Assembly (NCBI RefSeq): GCF_014699005.1
Contig: NZ_JACWZY010000007.1
Location: 1 to 64,000 of the forward strand
Direction: 5' to 3'
Origin: Spirosoma profusum
GTDB lineage: Bacteria > Bacteroidota > Bacteroidia > Cytophagales > Spirosomataceae
Length of the DNA stretch: 64,000 bases
Below, piece after piece: positions 45,131-53,513 of this stretch. Each line of letters begins with the position of its first letter. Positions within the stretch are counted from its first letter, which is position 1. The notes beneath the pieces were generated by a model that searched no databases, was not told the DNA's origin, and saw nothing but the letters and a program-made list of their open reading frames with translations. A program made the position numbers and the translations under genes.

Positions 45131-45775
45131 ATGCAAACCCATCGAAGAAGCATGGAAGCCGTTATGTTAAATCTGCCGGAAACGTTGGAAGAGGATGAGT
45201 TGCTACGAATGCCAGCAACTTGGGAAGAATATGTCGGTATAGTAGACACTGTTCCATACACCGTACAATTCTTGAATAGTGAATTAATAATGAGTCAGGC
45301 TACTGCCGCCCACGAAACCCTTGTAGGTATACTTATTTGGTTATTCAATAATTCGTACATCGACCAAACCGAGTATCGGGTTATGGGCAGTAACATTAAG
45401 ATTGTCATTCCTGACCAGGAGAGCGACGTCAACGCCGATCTTTCTGTGGCTAAGGAGCCTGTTGAATATGGTACAACTCCCGGCGGGCGATTGACCGAAA
45501 TGCGTATTAAAAACCCTGAAATTGTCGTCGAAATACTTTCCAAAAGCACCCGAAAGTTTGATTTGGAAGAGAAGTTGAGTTATTACAAATTGATTCCTTC
45601 GTTACAACACATTCTGTTTGTAGACCAATATCGCCCGTTTGCATCGGTTTATACACGAACAAACGTGCCCGACGAATGGCTGAATCATGATTACCGAACA
45701 ATGGAATCGGTGGTGCAACTGGGTGATTTAGCGCTGCCAATGGCGACGATTTACCGTAAAACGACATTTAAGTAA
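45131..45775 (+). CDS. Uma2-family (DUF820) putative endonuclease
   Basis: About 214 residues. PD-(D/E)XK-like pattern of Uma2 proteins: a start with MPATWEEYVGIV, LNSELIMSQATAAHETLVGIL, ESDVNADLSV (Asp), then NPEIVVEILSKSTRKFDLEEKLSYYK (Glu and the following Lys). Common in cyanobacteria and Bacteroidota, often multicopy, role unclear. ATG 45131 chosen; ATG 45152 is an alternative. A perfect 21-bp inverted repeat follows directly. Confidence 0.8.
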   Translation: MQTHRRSMEAVMLNLPETLEEDELLRMPATWEEYVGIVDTVPYTVQFLNSELIMSQATAAHETLVGILIWLFNNSYIDQTEYRVMGSNIKIVIPDQESDVNADLSVAKEPVEYGTTPGGRLTEMRIKNPEIVVEILSKSTRKFDLEEKLSYYKLIPSLQHILFVDQYRPFASVYTRTNVPDEWLNHDYRTMESVVQLGDLALPMATIYRKTTFK

Positions 45776-45776
45776 C

Positions 45777-45836
45777 GTAACGCAGGTGGAAACCCGCTGC
45801 TATTGGCTTATAGTCGCGGGTTTCCACCTGCGTTAC
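45777..45836. repeat. Perfect 21-bp inverted repeat
   Basis: GTAACGCAGGTGGAAACCCG and one further base (45777-45797), with exact complement at 45816-45836 around an 18-bp loop. It starts right after the Uma2 stop. No T run; likely mRNA 3'-end hairpin or repeat element. Confidence 0.9.
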
Positions 45837-45875
45837 AAATAGGCAGACCCGGAAGGATTTCCTTTCGGGTCTGCT

Positions 45876-45883
45876 TACTTTTG
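45876..45883 (+). promoter_or_regulatory. -7 element of the mscS gene, possibly leaderless
   Basis: TACTTTTG ends 4 bp before the ATG, the same sequence and spacing as at murQ. No matching -33 TTG is seen. Confidence 0.4.
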
Positions 45884-45887
45884 CGTC

Positions 45888-47003
45888 ATGCAACAGCAAC
45901 TTGATATCTGGATACGTAGCATAGTTCGCTGGTTTGGCTACGTCCCAAACCGCGATTTATCAGGGTGGATTTTGCTTATCACGGCTATCGTTTTGGGATT
46001 TGCCGTCGACCTGTTCTTAACCCAGATAATCCGATTTATTGTCCGTCGTCGCCCTTTTCAGACGCTGGCCCTTCTTAAAATATATGCCCGCTGGGCGTTC
46101 TGGGTGTTTGTGCCGTCGATGTTTTTTCTGCTGGCAACCAATATGCAGTCGGAACGGTTTCTGCGTCGGCATCCGGTAGCGGACAAAACGGCTGAGATTA
46201 TATTTTTAATCGCTACTACGTGGTTGATTATTCAACTCTTAAAAGTTGGCGAACTACGTCTTATTGGGCAATACGACACTGCTCAGGATACGAATTTGGC
46301 ACATCGCAAATTCGTGACGCAGGTGCGATTCTTTCGGCGACTGGTAGCAATCGTTATCATCATTTTGAGTGGTTCACTCCTATTAATTACGTTTCAGGGA
46401 AGCCGAAAAGTTGGTTTAAGCGTATTGACGTCGGCGGGGGTAGTATCGGTTGTAATTGGTATTGCTGCCCAAAAAACATTGGCGAATCTGCTGGCGGGGA
46501 TTCAGATTGCGTTCAATCAGCAGATCCGATTGGATGACGCTGTGGTGGTTGAAAAAGAGTGGGGGCGGGTTGAGGAAATCAACCTGACCAGCGTAATTGT
46601 CCGCTTGTGGGACCGTCGTCGGCTGATCTTACCGATTACGTATTTCGTAGAAACTCCTTTTGAGAACTGGACTCGCTCTGATGCATCAATCACCGGAGCC
46701 GTTTTTCTATACCTCGACTACAATACGCCTATCGATAAGGTAAGAGAGCGGGCCCGAAAATTTGCTGAAGAAGACCCGCTCTGGAATCAGGACGTATTTG
46801 TAGTGCAAGTAACTGACACGCAGCCTACTTGTATAGTGGTACGAGTACTGGTGTCGGCACGTGACGCGCCTTCTGCTTTCGACTTACGTTGTCATATTCG
46901 CGAAAAACTCGTCGCTTTTCTCCGCGACGAATACCCCGAAAGTTTACCGCAAACGCGACTTAGACTGGCTGAAGAATTGAAACCAAAAGAAAGTGATGTA
47001 TGA
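45888..47003 (+). CDS. MscS-family mechanosensitive channel
   Basis: 371 residues. Four predicted membrane helices (about 25-50, 65-90, 105-125, 150-175), then the pore-lining helix and cytoplasmic beta domain typical of MscS: SAGVVSVVIGIAAQKTLANLLAGIQIAFNQQIRLDD. It opens on membrane tension during hypo-osmotic shock. Its stop codon lies inside a 29-bp inverted repeat shared with the convergent glpK gene. Confidence 0.88.
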   Translation: MQQQLDIWIRSIVRWFGYVPNRDLSGWILLITAIVLGFAVDLFLTQIIRFIVRRRPFQTLALLKIYARWAFWVFVPSMFFLLATNMQSERFLRRHPVADKTAEIIFLIATTWLIIQLLKVGELRLIGQYDTAQDTNLAHRKFVTQVRFFRRLVAIVIIILSGSLLLITFQGSRKVGLSVLTSAGVVSVVIGIAAQKTLANLLAGIQIAFNQQIRLDDAVVVEKEWGRVEEINLTSVIVRLWDRRRLILPITYFVETPFENWTRSDASITGAVFLYLDYNTPIDKVRERARKFAEEDPLWNQDVFVVQVTDTQPTCIVVRVLVSARDAPSAFDLRCHIREKLVAFLRDEYPESLPQTRLRLAEELKPKESDV

Positions 47004-47059
47004 AGTATGCTATAGGGTGTATGGGGCTAAATACACCCTATAGCATACTTCATACATCA
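46994..47059. repeat. Perfect 29-bp inverted repeat between convergent genes
   Basis: Arms 46994-47022 and 47031-47059 are exact complements with an 8-bp loop. The mscS stop (47001-47003) lies in the left arm, and the glpK stop (47057-47059) is the end of the right arm. So it occupies the whole intergenic space and serves both transcripts. Confidence 0.92.
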
Positions 47060-48559
47060 ATTCTCTTCCCAGCCGAACGACCGTTCAATGGCTTTTTGCC
47101 AGCCGTGCATAAGTTTATTACGTTGATTCTCTTCCATAGCAGGTTGATACGTTTGCGCAACGCCCCAATTCTGCCGTAAATCGTCCAGATTTTGCCAGTA
47201 TCCGACTGCTAATCCGGCAGCATAGGCAGCACCTAGGGCGGTAGTTTCAGTCATACGTGGACAGACAACGGGACCATTCAAAACGTCGGCCTGGAATTGC
47301 ATGAGCAGTGAATTGACTACCATACCCCCATCAACTCGTAGTGATTTGAGCGAAACACCTGCGTCCTGCTCCATTGCCCGTACTACGTCGACAGTCTGAT
47401 ACGCTGTTGCTTCCAGAACAGCTCTGGCCAGATGACCTTTGGTTACAAAACGGGTGAGGCCAGCAATTACGCCACGCGCGTCAGCTTTCCAGTGAGGGGC
47501 GTACAATCCCGAAAATGCCGGCACGAAATAAGCCCCTCCATTGTCATCGACCGAACGGGCGAGGCTTTCAATATCAGTGCTTTTCTTGATGATGCCGAGA
47601 TTATCGCGTAACCACTGCACGAGTGCCCCAGCAATCGCCACGCTTCCTTCCAGCGCGTAGTGAACCGGTTGATTCTGAAACTGATATGCTACGGTTGACA
47701 AAAGCCCACAGGTTGAGGCCCGAAGTTCGGTTCCTGTATTCATCAGTAGAAAACAGCCTGTTCCATAGGTATTTTTGGCCTGACCCGGTTCGTAACACGT
47801 CTGACCGACCAGAGCGGCCTGCTGGTCACCCAGAATCCCGGCGACCGGAACACCCGGCAATACTTCTGATACTACGTTGCCGTATACCTCACTGCTGGGG
47901 CGGATGACCGGAAGCATGGCACGCGGTACGTCGAAATCACGGAGCAACGTGTCGTCCCAGGCCAGTGTCTGAAGATTCATTAGTTGGGTACGACTGGCAT
48001 TGGTTACGTCGGTGAGGTGCAAACCGCCTTGTGGTCCACCAGTCAGGTTCCAGACCACGAACGTATCCATATTACCAAAGAGCGCGTCGCCCCGTTCGGC
48101 ATCTTCCCGAAGACCCGCTACGTTGTCCAGTAACCATTTGAGTTTTAAGCCACTGAAATACGTAGCAAGAGGCAAGCCTGTTTGCGGGCGGAAACGATCC
48201 TGACCACCATTGGCCGCAAATTGATTGACCAAATCAGCTGTACGCATATCCTGCCAAACGATGGCATTATAGTAGGGCTTGCCCGTTCGGCGGTTCCAGA
48301 CGACGGTGGTTTCACGTTGGTTAGTGATACCGACAGCGGCAATGTCCTGTACCGATAGCTTGCCTTTGATACGTGCCAGGGCAATCACTTCGAGGGTATT
48401 CCGCCAGATTTCTTCGGCGTCGTGCTCTACCCAGCCGGGTTGCGGATAAATCTGTTTGTGTTCTTTCTGCGCCAGCGAAACAATTTGACCTTGTCGGTCG
48501 AATACAATGCAGCGGGTACTGGTGGTTCCCTGGTCGATAGCAGCTACGTAAGAAGGCAT
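47057..48559 (-). CDS. glpK: Glycerol kinase
   Basis: 500 residues, normal length. Phosphorylates glycerol to sn-glycerol 3-phosphate. FGGY-family motifs: [16 protein letters not shown] (phosphate loop), [31 protein letters not shown] and GNYGTGCF-like [15 protein letters not shown], then [15 protein letters not shown]. Its start codon is about 75 bp from the divergent alditol oxidase gene, and a glycerol facilitator gene lies beyond that. Confidence 0.96.
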   Translation of the reverse strand: MPSYVAAIDQGTTSTRCIVFDRQGQIVSLAQKEHKQIYPQPGWVEHDAEEIWRNTLEVIALARIKGKLSVQDIAAVGITNQRETTVVWNRRTGKPYYNAIVWQDMRTADLVNQFAANGGQDRFRPQTGLPLATYFSGLKLKWLLDNVAGLREDAERGDALFGNMDTFVVWNLTGGPQGGLHLTDVTNASRTQLMNLQTLAWDDTLLRDFDVPRAMLPVIRPSSEVYGNVVSEVLPGVPVAGILGDQQAALVGQTCYEPGQAKNTYGTGCFLLMNTGTELRASTCGLLSTVAYQFQNQPVHYALEGSVAIAGALVQWLRDNLGIIKKSTDIESLARSVDDNGGAYFVPAFSGLYAPHWKADARGVIAGLTRFVTKGHLARAVLEATAYQTVDVVRAMEQDAGVSLKSLRVDGGMVVNSLLMQFQADVLNGPVVCPRMTETTALGAAYAAGLAVGYWQNLDDLRQNWGVAQTYQPAMEENQRNKLMHGWQKAIERSFGWEEN

Positions 48560-48635
48560 GAGGTATTTAGGGATATTCGTTTGGGTGCGTAAATTGTCAA
48601 ATTATCCAATTAGTTTAGCGAAAAACCCTATAATC

Positions 48636-49982
48636 ATGCAAAAAAGAACGTTCATAAAGTTATCCTCCTCACTATTGGCCGCTCCCATACTAGCTCCTTT
48701 AGTAAGCTGGATATCAGACGATAAAATCAAAAACTGGGCGGGAAATTATGAGTATAGTACTAATAAAATTTCTTCTGCCAAGTCCATTCAGCAAACGCAG
48801 GAGCTTGTCAAAAAATATAGCAAATTGAAAGTGCTGGGTACTCGCCATTGCTTCAATGGAATTGCCGACAGCAAAAACCAGTTCCTCTCACTTAGAGAGA
48901 TGGATGAAGTTATTGCACTTGACCCGAAGGCACATACCGTCACAGTCGATGCCAGCATGAAATACGGCCAACTTGCTCCTTATCTGGATAAAAAAGGCTT
49001 TGCACTGCATAATCTGGCTTCCTTACCGCACATTTCCATTGCAGGTGCCTGCGCTACAGCAACGCATGGATCGGGCGTAAAAAATGGAAACCTCTCGACA
49101 GCAGTGGCCGCTATGGAGATTGTTACGGCAAAAGGTGAAATACGTTCCCTGTCGCGGGCGAAAGATGGAGAAGCGTTCAAGGCAGCAGTAGTGCATCTTG
49201 GTGGTTTAGGCGTAGTTACCAAAGTGACGCTTGACATTCAGCCGACGTTTACGATGGGCCAGCATGTCTACGTAGATTTACCAACGGCCCAACTTCAGGA
49301 ACATTTCGACGCGATTATGTCGAGCGGGTACAGCGTGAGCTTATTCACTGACTGGCAGAAGAAGCGTGTGAACGAAGTGTGGATAAAGCGCAAAATAGAG
49401 AAAGGGAAAGCGCTGGACGCCAAACCTGAATTTTACGGAGCCAAGCTTGCCACCAAAAATCTGCACCCCATTGCCGAACTATCGCCCATTCATTGTACCG
49501 ACCAAATGGGCGTTCCCGGTCCCTGGTATGAACGTATGCCGCATTTTAAAATGGGCTTTACGCCGAGTAGCGGAAAAGAATTACAGTCCGAATATTTTGT
49601 TCCTCGTAAAAACGCGATGGAAGCTATTTTAGCCGTTGAGCGCCTTCGAGATTCCATCAGTCCACACCTGCAAATCTCGGAAATACGTACCATCGACGCC
49701 GATACATTCTGGATGAGCCCTTGCTATAAACAACCCAGCGTGGCGATTCACTTCACCTGGAAACAGGATTGGGCTTCCGTCCGGAAAGTGTTGCCGATGA
49801 TTGAAAAAGAGTTGGCTCCGTTTAAAGTGCGTCCGCACTGGGGGAAATTATTTACCATTGCCCCCGCGCAGTTGCATTCGCGTTACGAAAAACTGCCGGA
49901 GTTTAGAAAGATGCTTCAGGAGTATGATCCGCAAGGCAAATTCCGGAATGCATTTCTGGATACGAATATTTTTGGAAGCTGA
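48636..49982 (+). CDS. FAD-dependent alditol (xylitol/glycerol-type) oxidase
   Basis: 448 residues. It aligns from memory along its length with Streptomyces alditol oxidase AldO: NWAGNYEYS; the FAD-binding VLGTRHCFNGIAD with His71 where AldO has the covalently flavinylated His46; NLASLPHISIAGACATATHGSG; TPSSGKELQSEYFVPR; SEIRTIDADTFW, holding the catalytic-site Glu and Arg; and RPHWGKLFT with the Lys. An N-terminal hydrophobic segment (FIKLSSSLLAAPILAPLVSW) implies export, unlike AldO. It would oxidise polyols with oxygen or another acceptor. The glpK and glpF neighbours point to glycerol or similar polyols. Confidence 0.82.
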   Translation: MQKRTFIKLSSSLLAAPILAPLVSWISDDKIKNWAGNYEYSTNKISSAKSIQQTQELVKKYSKLKVLGTRHCFNGIADSKNQFLSLREMDEVIALDPKAHTVTVDASMKYGQLAPYLDKKGFALHNLASLPHISIAGACATATHGSGVKNGNLSTAVAAMEIVTAKGEIRSLSRAKDGEAFKAAVVHLGGLGVVTKVTLDIQPTFTMGQHVYVDLPTAQLQEHFDAIMSSGYSVSLFTDWQKKRVNEVWIKRKIEKGKALDAKPEFYGAKLATKNLHPIAELSPIHCTDQMGVPGPWYERMPHFKMGFTPSSGKELQSEYFVPRKNAMEAILAVERLRDSISPHLQISEIRTIDADTFWMSPCYKQPSVAIHFTWKQDWASVRKVLPMIEKELAPFKVRPHWGKLFTIAPAQLHSRYEKLPEFRKMLQEYDPQGKFRNAFLDTNIFGS

Positions 49983-49984
49983 AA

Positions 49985-50075
49985 AAGTTATAAAGTTGTA
50001 CGGTTATAGGGTTGTAAAGTTGGCTTCGCATCCCGTAAAACTTTACAACCCTATAACCGTACAACTTTATAACTT
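49985..50075. repeat. Perfect 37-bp inverted repeat between convergent genes
   Basis: Arms 49985-50021 and 50039-50075 are exact complements with a 17-bp loop; each contains GTTATAAAGTTGTACGGTTA or its complement. It lies 2 bp after the alditol oxidase stop and abuts the glpF stop. Longest perfect repeat in the window. Confidence 0.93.
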
Positions 50076-50801
50076 CTACAACGCATATAAACGTATCAGG
50101 AAACCCCCAATCGCGGCTCCTACCAGTGGAGCCACTACGGGTATCCAAGAATAGCTCCAATCCGATGAGCCTTTTCCTGGAATCGGTAGAAGGGCATGTG
50201 CTAACCTTGGACTGAAATCGCGGGCGGGGCTCATGGCGTAACCCGTCGTGCCACCGAGTGAGAGGCCGATACTCCAGACCAGAATACCGACTAGATAAGG
50301 CCCTACGCCGATAGCCAGCTCGCCCAGATTTTTTGATGAAATACCCGCCAGTCCCAGAATCAGGACGAGTGTCGCTAACATTTCGCTCAGGAAATTGGCC
50401 CCGGTGCTACGTATGGCTGGTCCGGTTGCAAAACAGGCAAGCTTCGCACCTGGGTCTGGTGTGGCCGCCCAGTGAGGTAGGTAAAATATCCAAACTAACG
50501 TAGCGCCTAGAAAACCGCCAATCATTTGGGCCGTGATATACGGTACTACGTGGCTGTAATCGTTCGTAGCGACAGCAAACGCTACTGTGACGGCCGGATT
50601 CAGGTGCGCGTCGACGCTACCAAATGCTTTGGAAACAAAGACGCCCATCGTTACTGCAAATGCCCAGCCCGCCGTAATCACAATCCAGCCCCCCGATTCG
50701 CCTTTCGTTTGTTTTAAAACAACGTTTGCTACAACGCCGTTACCTAAGAGTAGTATTACCGTTGTACCAATCAATTCACCCAGAAACGGAGAAGTGTGCA
50801 T
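50076..50801 (-). CDS. glpF: Glycerol facilitator / aquaporin (MIP family)
   Basis: 241 residues, six membrane helices and two half-helices. The first pore motif is normal (AHLNPAVTVAF). The second reads GYAMSPARDFSPR, with Ser replacing the Asn of NPA, while the following Asp typical of glycerol-conducting members is kept. It is convergent with the alditol oxidase gene and close to glpK, supporting glycerol or polyol uptake. Confidence 0.85.
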   Translation of the reverse strand: MHTSPFLGELIGTTVILLLGNGVVANVVLKQTKGESGGWIVITAGWAFAVTMGVFVSKAFGSVDAHLNPAVTVAFAVATNDYSHVVPYITAQMIGGFLGATLVWIFYLPHWAATPDPGAKLACFATGPAIRSTGANFLSEMLATLVLILGLAGISSKNLGELAIGVGPYLVGILVWSIGLSLGGTTGYAMSPARDFSPRLAHALLPIPGKGSSDWSYSWIPVVAPLVGAAIGGFLIRLYAL

Positions 50802-50988
50802 AAGTCAGGAATTAGTCTTTAGTCGATAGGAGTCAGTCAACAACATCAAAGCTACTAACTGACTCCGGTTTGTATCGACTGCATTCATGGTTTAGGAATA
50901 GTTTGTGCGAATTAAGTCATATTTTCGGCACTTCGCCAAACAATACGTCAGAAACTCGCTAAGGCGATAAAAATTCAGTCATCGGCAA

Positions 50989-51960
50989 ATGAAAAGCGTC
51001 ATTTTTGAACAGATCGGCCGACCCGTCGATATTCTTAACGTAACGGATAAAGCACTCCCGGAACCAGGTCCCAATGAGGTTCGGATAAAAGTCATTGCCG
51101 CGCCCATCAACCCCGCTGACATTATGTTTGTGCAGAATCTGTATGGTATCCGGCCCAAGTTGCCATCGGGAGCGGGTTTCGAAGGGGTAGGCGTAGTGGA
51201 TGCAGTGGGCGAAGGTGTAGAGTTGCAGACGGGCATGCGCGTGAGTTTTACGAGTATTGGTACATGGTCGGAATACGCGATTGCCCACCATCGCGCCCTG
51301 ATTCCGGTGCCCGATGCGATGTCGGACGACGTAGCAGCCCAATTGTTTGTGAATCCGTTTACAGCCTATGCGATGGTGCAGGAGTCGGGCGTGCAGGAAG
51401 GCGGCTGGCTGATGCTGACGGCGGCCGGGTCGGCGTTTGGCAAAATGGTGATTCAATTGTGTAAAAAACGGGGTATCAAAACCATCGGCACCGTTCGGCG
51501 CGACGACCTCAACGACGAGTTGAAATCGCTGGGATTAACCGAAGTCATTAATGTCGAAACCGAGCAATTGGCAGTTCGCGTTAAGGATATTACGGGAGGC
51601 AAAGGTGTTTCCTGCATTCTTGATGCTGTGGGCGGACATACAGCCACCGAGGCTCAGAAATGCCTGAGCAAAGGGGGAACCATGCTGATTTACGGATTGC
51701 TGAGTTTGCAGGACCCCGAAATAAATGTGGGGCTCATGATTTTCAGGGAATTAACTATTAAAGGTTTCTGGTTGTCGGACTGGATGCAGCGTGTGGACAG
51801 CCAGACGCGGCAGGACGTAGCACAGAACGTAATAAGTATGCTGGCATCCGGGGAAATACAACTACCTGTAGAAGCCACGTACTCTCTCGACCAGATTAAA
51901 GAAGCTGTCGAATACGCCGACCGTACGGGCCGATGGGGGAAAATACTGATGAAACCCTAA
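50989..51960 (+). CDS. MDR-family NAD(P)H-dependent oxidoreductase
   Basis: 323 residues, zinc-free medium-chain dehydrogenase/reductase of the quinone reductase or enoyl reductase (MECR-like) kind: PGPNEVRIKVIAAPINPADI, PSGAGFEGVGVVDAVGEGV, then the nucleotide fold LMLTAAGSAFGKMVIQLCKKRG with TVRRDDL suggesting NADPH. Residues that would ligate zinc are absent. Substrate cannot be fixed from the sequence. Confidence 0.75.
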   Translation: MKSVIFEQIGRPVDILNVTDKALPEPGPNEVRIKVIAAPINPADIMFVQNLYGIRPKLPSGAGFEGVGVVDAVGEGVELQTGMRVSFTSIGTWSEYAIAHHRALIPVPDAMSDDVAAQLFVNPFTAYAMVQESGVQEGGWLMLTAAGSAFGKMVIQLCKKRGIKTIGTVRRDDLNDELKSLGLTEVINVETEQLAVRVKDITGGKGVSCILDAVGGHTATEAQKCLSKGGTMLIYGLLSLQDPEINVGLMIFRELTIKGFWLSDWMQRVDSQTRQDVAQNVISMLASGEIQLPVEATYSLDQIKEAVEYADRTGRWGKILMKP

Positions 51961-52008
51961 GAACCGGTAAAGCCTTACTATGGGCTTCTGAGCCGTAATT
52001 TGTTACTT

Positions 52009-52025
52009 GCGGACAGGATGTCCGC
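52009..52025. repeat. GCGGACA inverted repeat upstream of exbB
   Basis: GCGGACA, 3-bp centre, TGTCCGC, flanked on each side by GTTACTT/CGTTAC-like sequence. It lies 10 bp upstream of a TATCTTTG -7 box, a position suited to an operator, but it may be a dispersed repeat. Confidence 0.5.
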
Positions 52026-52034
52026 GTTACTTCT

Positions 52035-52042
52035 TATCTTTG
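52035..52042 (+). promoter_or_regulatory. -7 element upstream of exbB
   Basis: TATCTTTG, a full TAnnTTTG match, 81 bp before the exbB ATG. The nearest upstream TTG is 25 bp away, beyond the usual spacer. Confidence 0.4.
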
Positions 52043-52122
52043 AAACAATATCCGATGAAACCAGCGCGTTTGTTCCTGTAATGACGTTGGTTTAACCTCA
52101 TACACTTACCCGACTCGTTCGT

Positions 52123-52833
52123 ATGCTCTTGCTCCAGGTTCCGGCTGTTGATACTACGGCCGCATCGTTGTCGGCCACCACGGCTACGCAACCCCAAACC
52201 CTGCAACTGTTTGATTTAGTGGCTAAAGGCGGCTGGGTAATGGTCCCCATTGCGTTTCTGTTTTTTGCTACGTTGTACCTGATTTTTGAACGATATTTTG
52301 TCATCCGCTCGCAAACGAAGACGGATGTCGGTCTTATCGACAACATCCGGGACATGATCGCTCAGGGAAATATCAAATCGGCTGAGTCGTTTGCCAAGAA
52401 TCAACGTACCGCGCTGGGCCGGGTATTCGAAAAAGCTATCGGACGTATCGGTTCGCCCATCCGCGACATCGAAAGCACCATCGAAACTGTGGGTCAGATA
52501 GAACTTTCGCGGCTGGAACGTAACATGGGCTATCTGGGTATCATCGCCGGTATTGCGCCGATGTTGGGCTTTATCGGAACCATTTCCGGTATCATCCGAA
52601 TTTTCTATGACATCTCGCTGTCCGATAATATCAGTGTCGGCATTATAGCCGGTGGTCTGTACGAAAAAATGATCACATCAGGCGCCGGTCTGATTGTGGG
52701 GGTTATCGCTTATACGGGATATCACCTCCTGAACATGATGATTGAACGCTTCACGCTGTCCCTCGAAATGAACGCTTTCGAATTCATCGAAGTACTCCAG
52801 AAACCAACCACCGAACCCGCAAGGATGCGGTAA
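52123..52833 (+). CDS. exbB: MotA/TolQ/ExbB proton-channel protein
   Basis: 236 residues, three membrane helices: WVMVPIAFLFFATLYLIFERY, then LGIIAGIAPMLGFIGTISGII and SGAGLIVGVIAYTGYHLLNMM. The GFIGT..G and ITSGAGLIVG motifs belong to the family. With ExbD it uses the proton gradient to energise TonB and outer-membrane transport. No tonB gene is adjacent. Confidence 0.88.
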   Translation: MLLLQVPAVDTTAASLSATTATQPQTLQLFDLVAKGGWVMVPIAFLFFATLYLIFERYFVIRSQTKTDVGLIDNIRDMIAQGNIKSAESFAKNQRTALGRVFEKAIGRIGSPIRDIESTIETVGQIELSRLERNMGYLGIIAGIAPMLGFIGTISGIIRIFYDISLSDNISVGIIAGGLYEKMITSGAGLIVGVIAYTGYHLLNMMIERFTLSLEMNAFEFIEVLQKPTTEPARMR

Positions 52834-52921
52834 CTTACTGCACAATGATTAATGGAAAATGAATAATGATTTAGTGCTACCACTTCTCCCCATTACTCAT
52901 TAAGCATTATTTATTTTTTAC

Positions 52922-53314
52922 ATGAAACTCCGCCGAAAAAATAAGTTTGCCGCTGAAGTCGCTACGTCCTCGCTGAACGACATCATGTTTTTTCTGCTGT
53001 TGTTCTTTCTGATCATCTCGACGGTAGCTAACCCGAACGTAATCAAACTGATGCTGCCCAAAGCAGCTGCGTCGCAGCAATTGAGCAAGAAACAGGTAAC
53101 GCTGTCGGTTGATGAGAAAAAGCAGTACTTCATCGATAAAAAACCAGTCGATCCAGCTAGCCTGGAAACCGAGCTGAAAACTATTATGGCCGGTATTGCT
53201 GAGCCAACTGTAGTAGTACGTTTCGATAAGACGCTGACGGTTCAGGATTTGGTCGACGTATTGCAGACGGGAGCTAAGCTGAATATCAAGATGGTAATGG
53301 CTACGTCGAAGTAG
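52922..53314 (+). CDS. exbD: ExbD/TolR biopolymer transport protein
   Basis: 130 residues: an N-terminal membrane helix (DIMFFLLLFFLIISTVA) with the conserved acidic residue (LNDIMFF) that takes part in proton movement, then a periplasmic domain with VDPASLETELKTI and VVVRFDKTLTVQDLVDVLQ. It follows exbB by about 90 bp of AT-rich, weakly repetitive spacer. Confidence 0.88.
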   Translation: MKLRRKNKFAAEVATSSLNDIMFFLLLFFLIISTVANPNVIKLMLPKAAASQQLSKKQVTLSVDEKKQYFIDKKPVDPASLETELKTIMAGIAEPTVVVRFDKTLTVQDLVDVLQTGAKLNIKMVMATSK

Positions 53315-53317
53315 AAT

Positions 53318-53356
53318 CGGGATTTACCTGATTTAAGGATTTTTAGGATTTTGTTG
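53318..53356 (+). repeat. Single copy of the GGATTT repeat
   Basis: GGGATTTACCTGATTTAAGG followed by ATTTTTAGGATTTTGTTGG resembles one arm of the inverted repeat at 55088-55200 (GGGATTTAGCTGATTTGGGG, then ATTTTCAGGATTTTGTTA). No complementary arm is present here, so it looks like a half element. Confidence 0.55.
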
Positions 53357-53513
53357 GCCGATGCAGTTTGCATCGGCTTTTTTGTCGCTGTGCACGAAGA
53401 ATTCAATTGGCTGATTATTTCTGGAACGTAGTATATAGCTCAATTAAAGCAATTCCCTAAAACAATTAATCAATAGTCGGTGCTACGTGGTTTATAAGGT
53501 AAACAGAACCACT

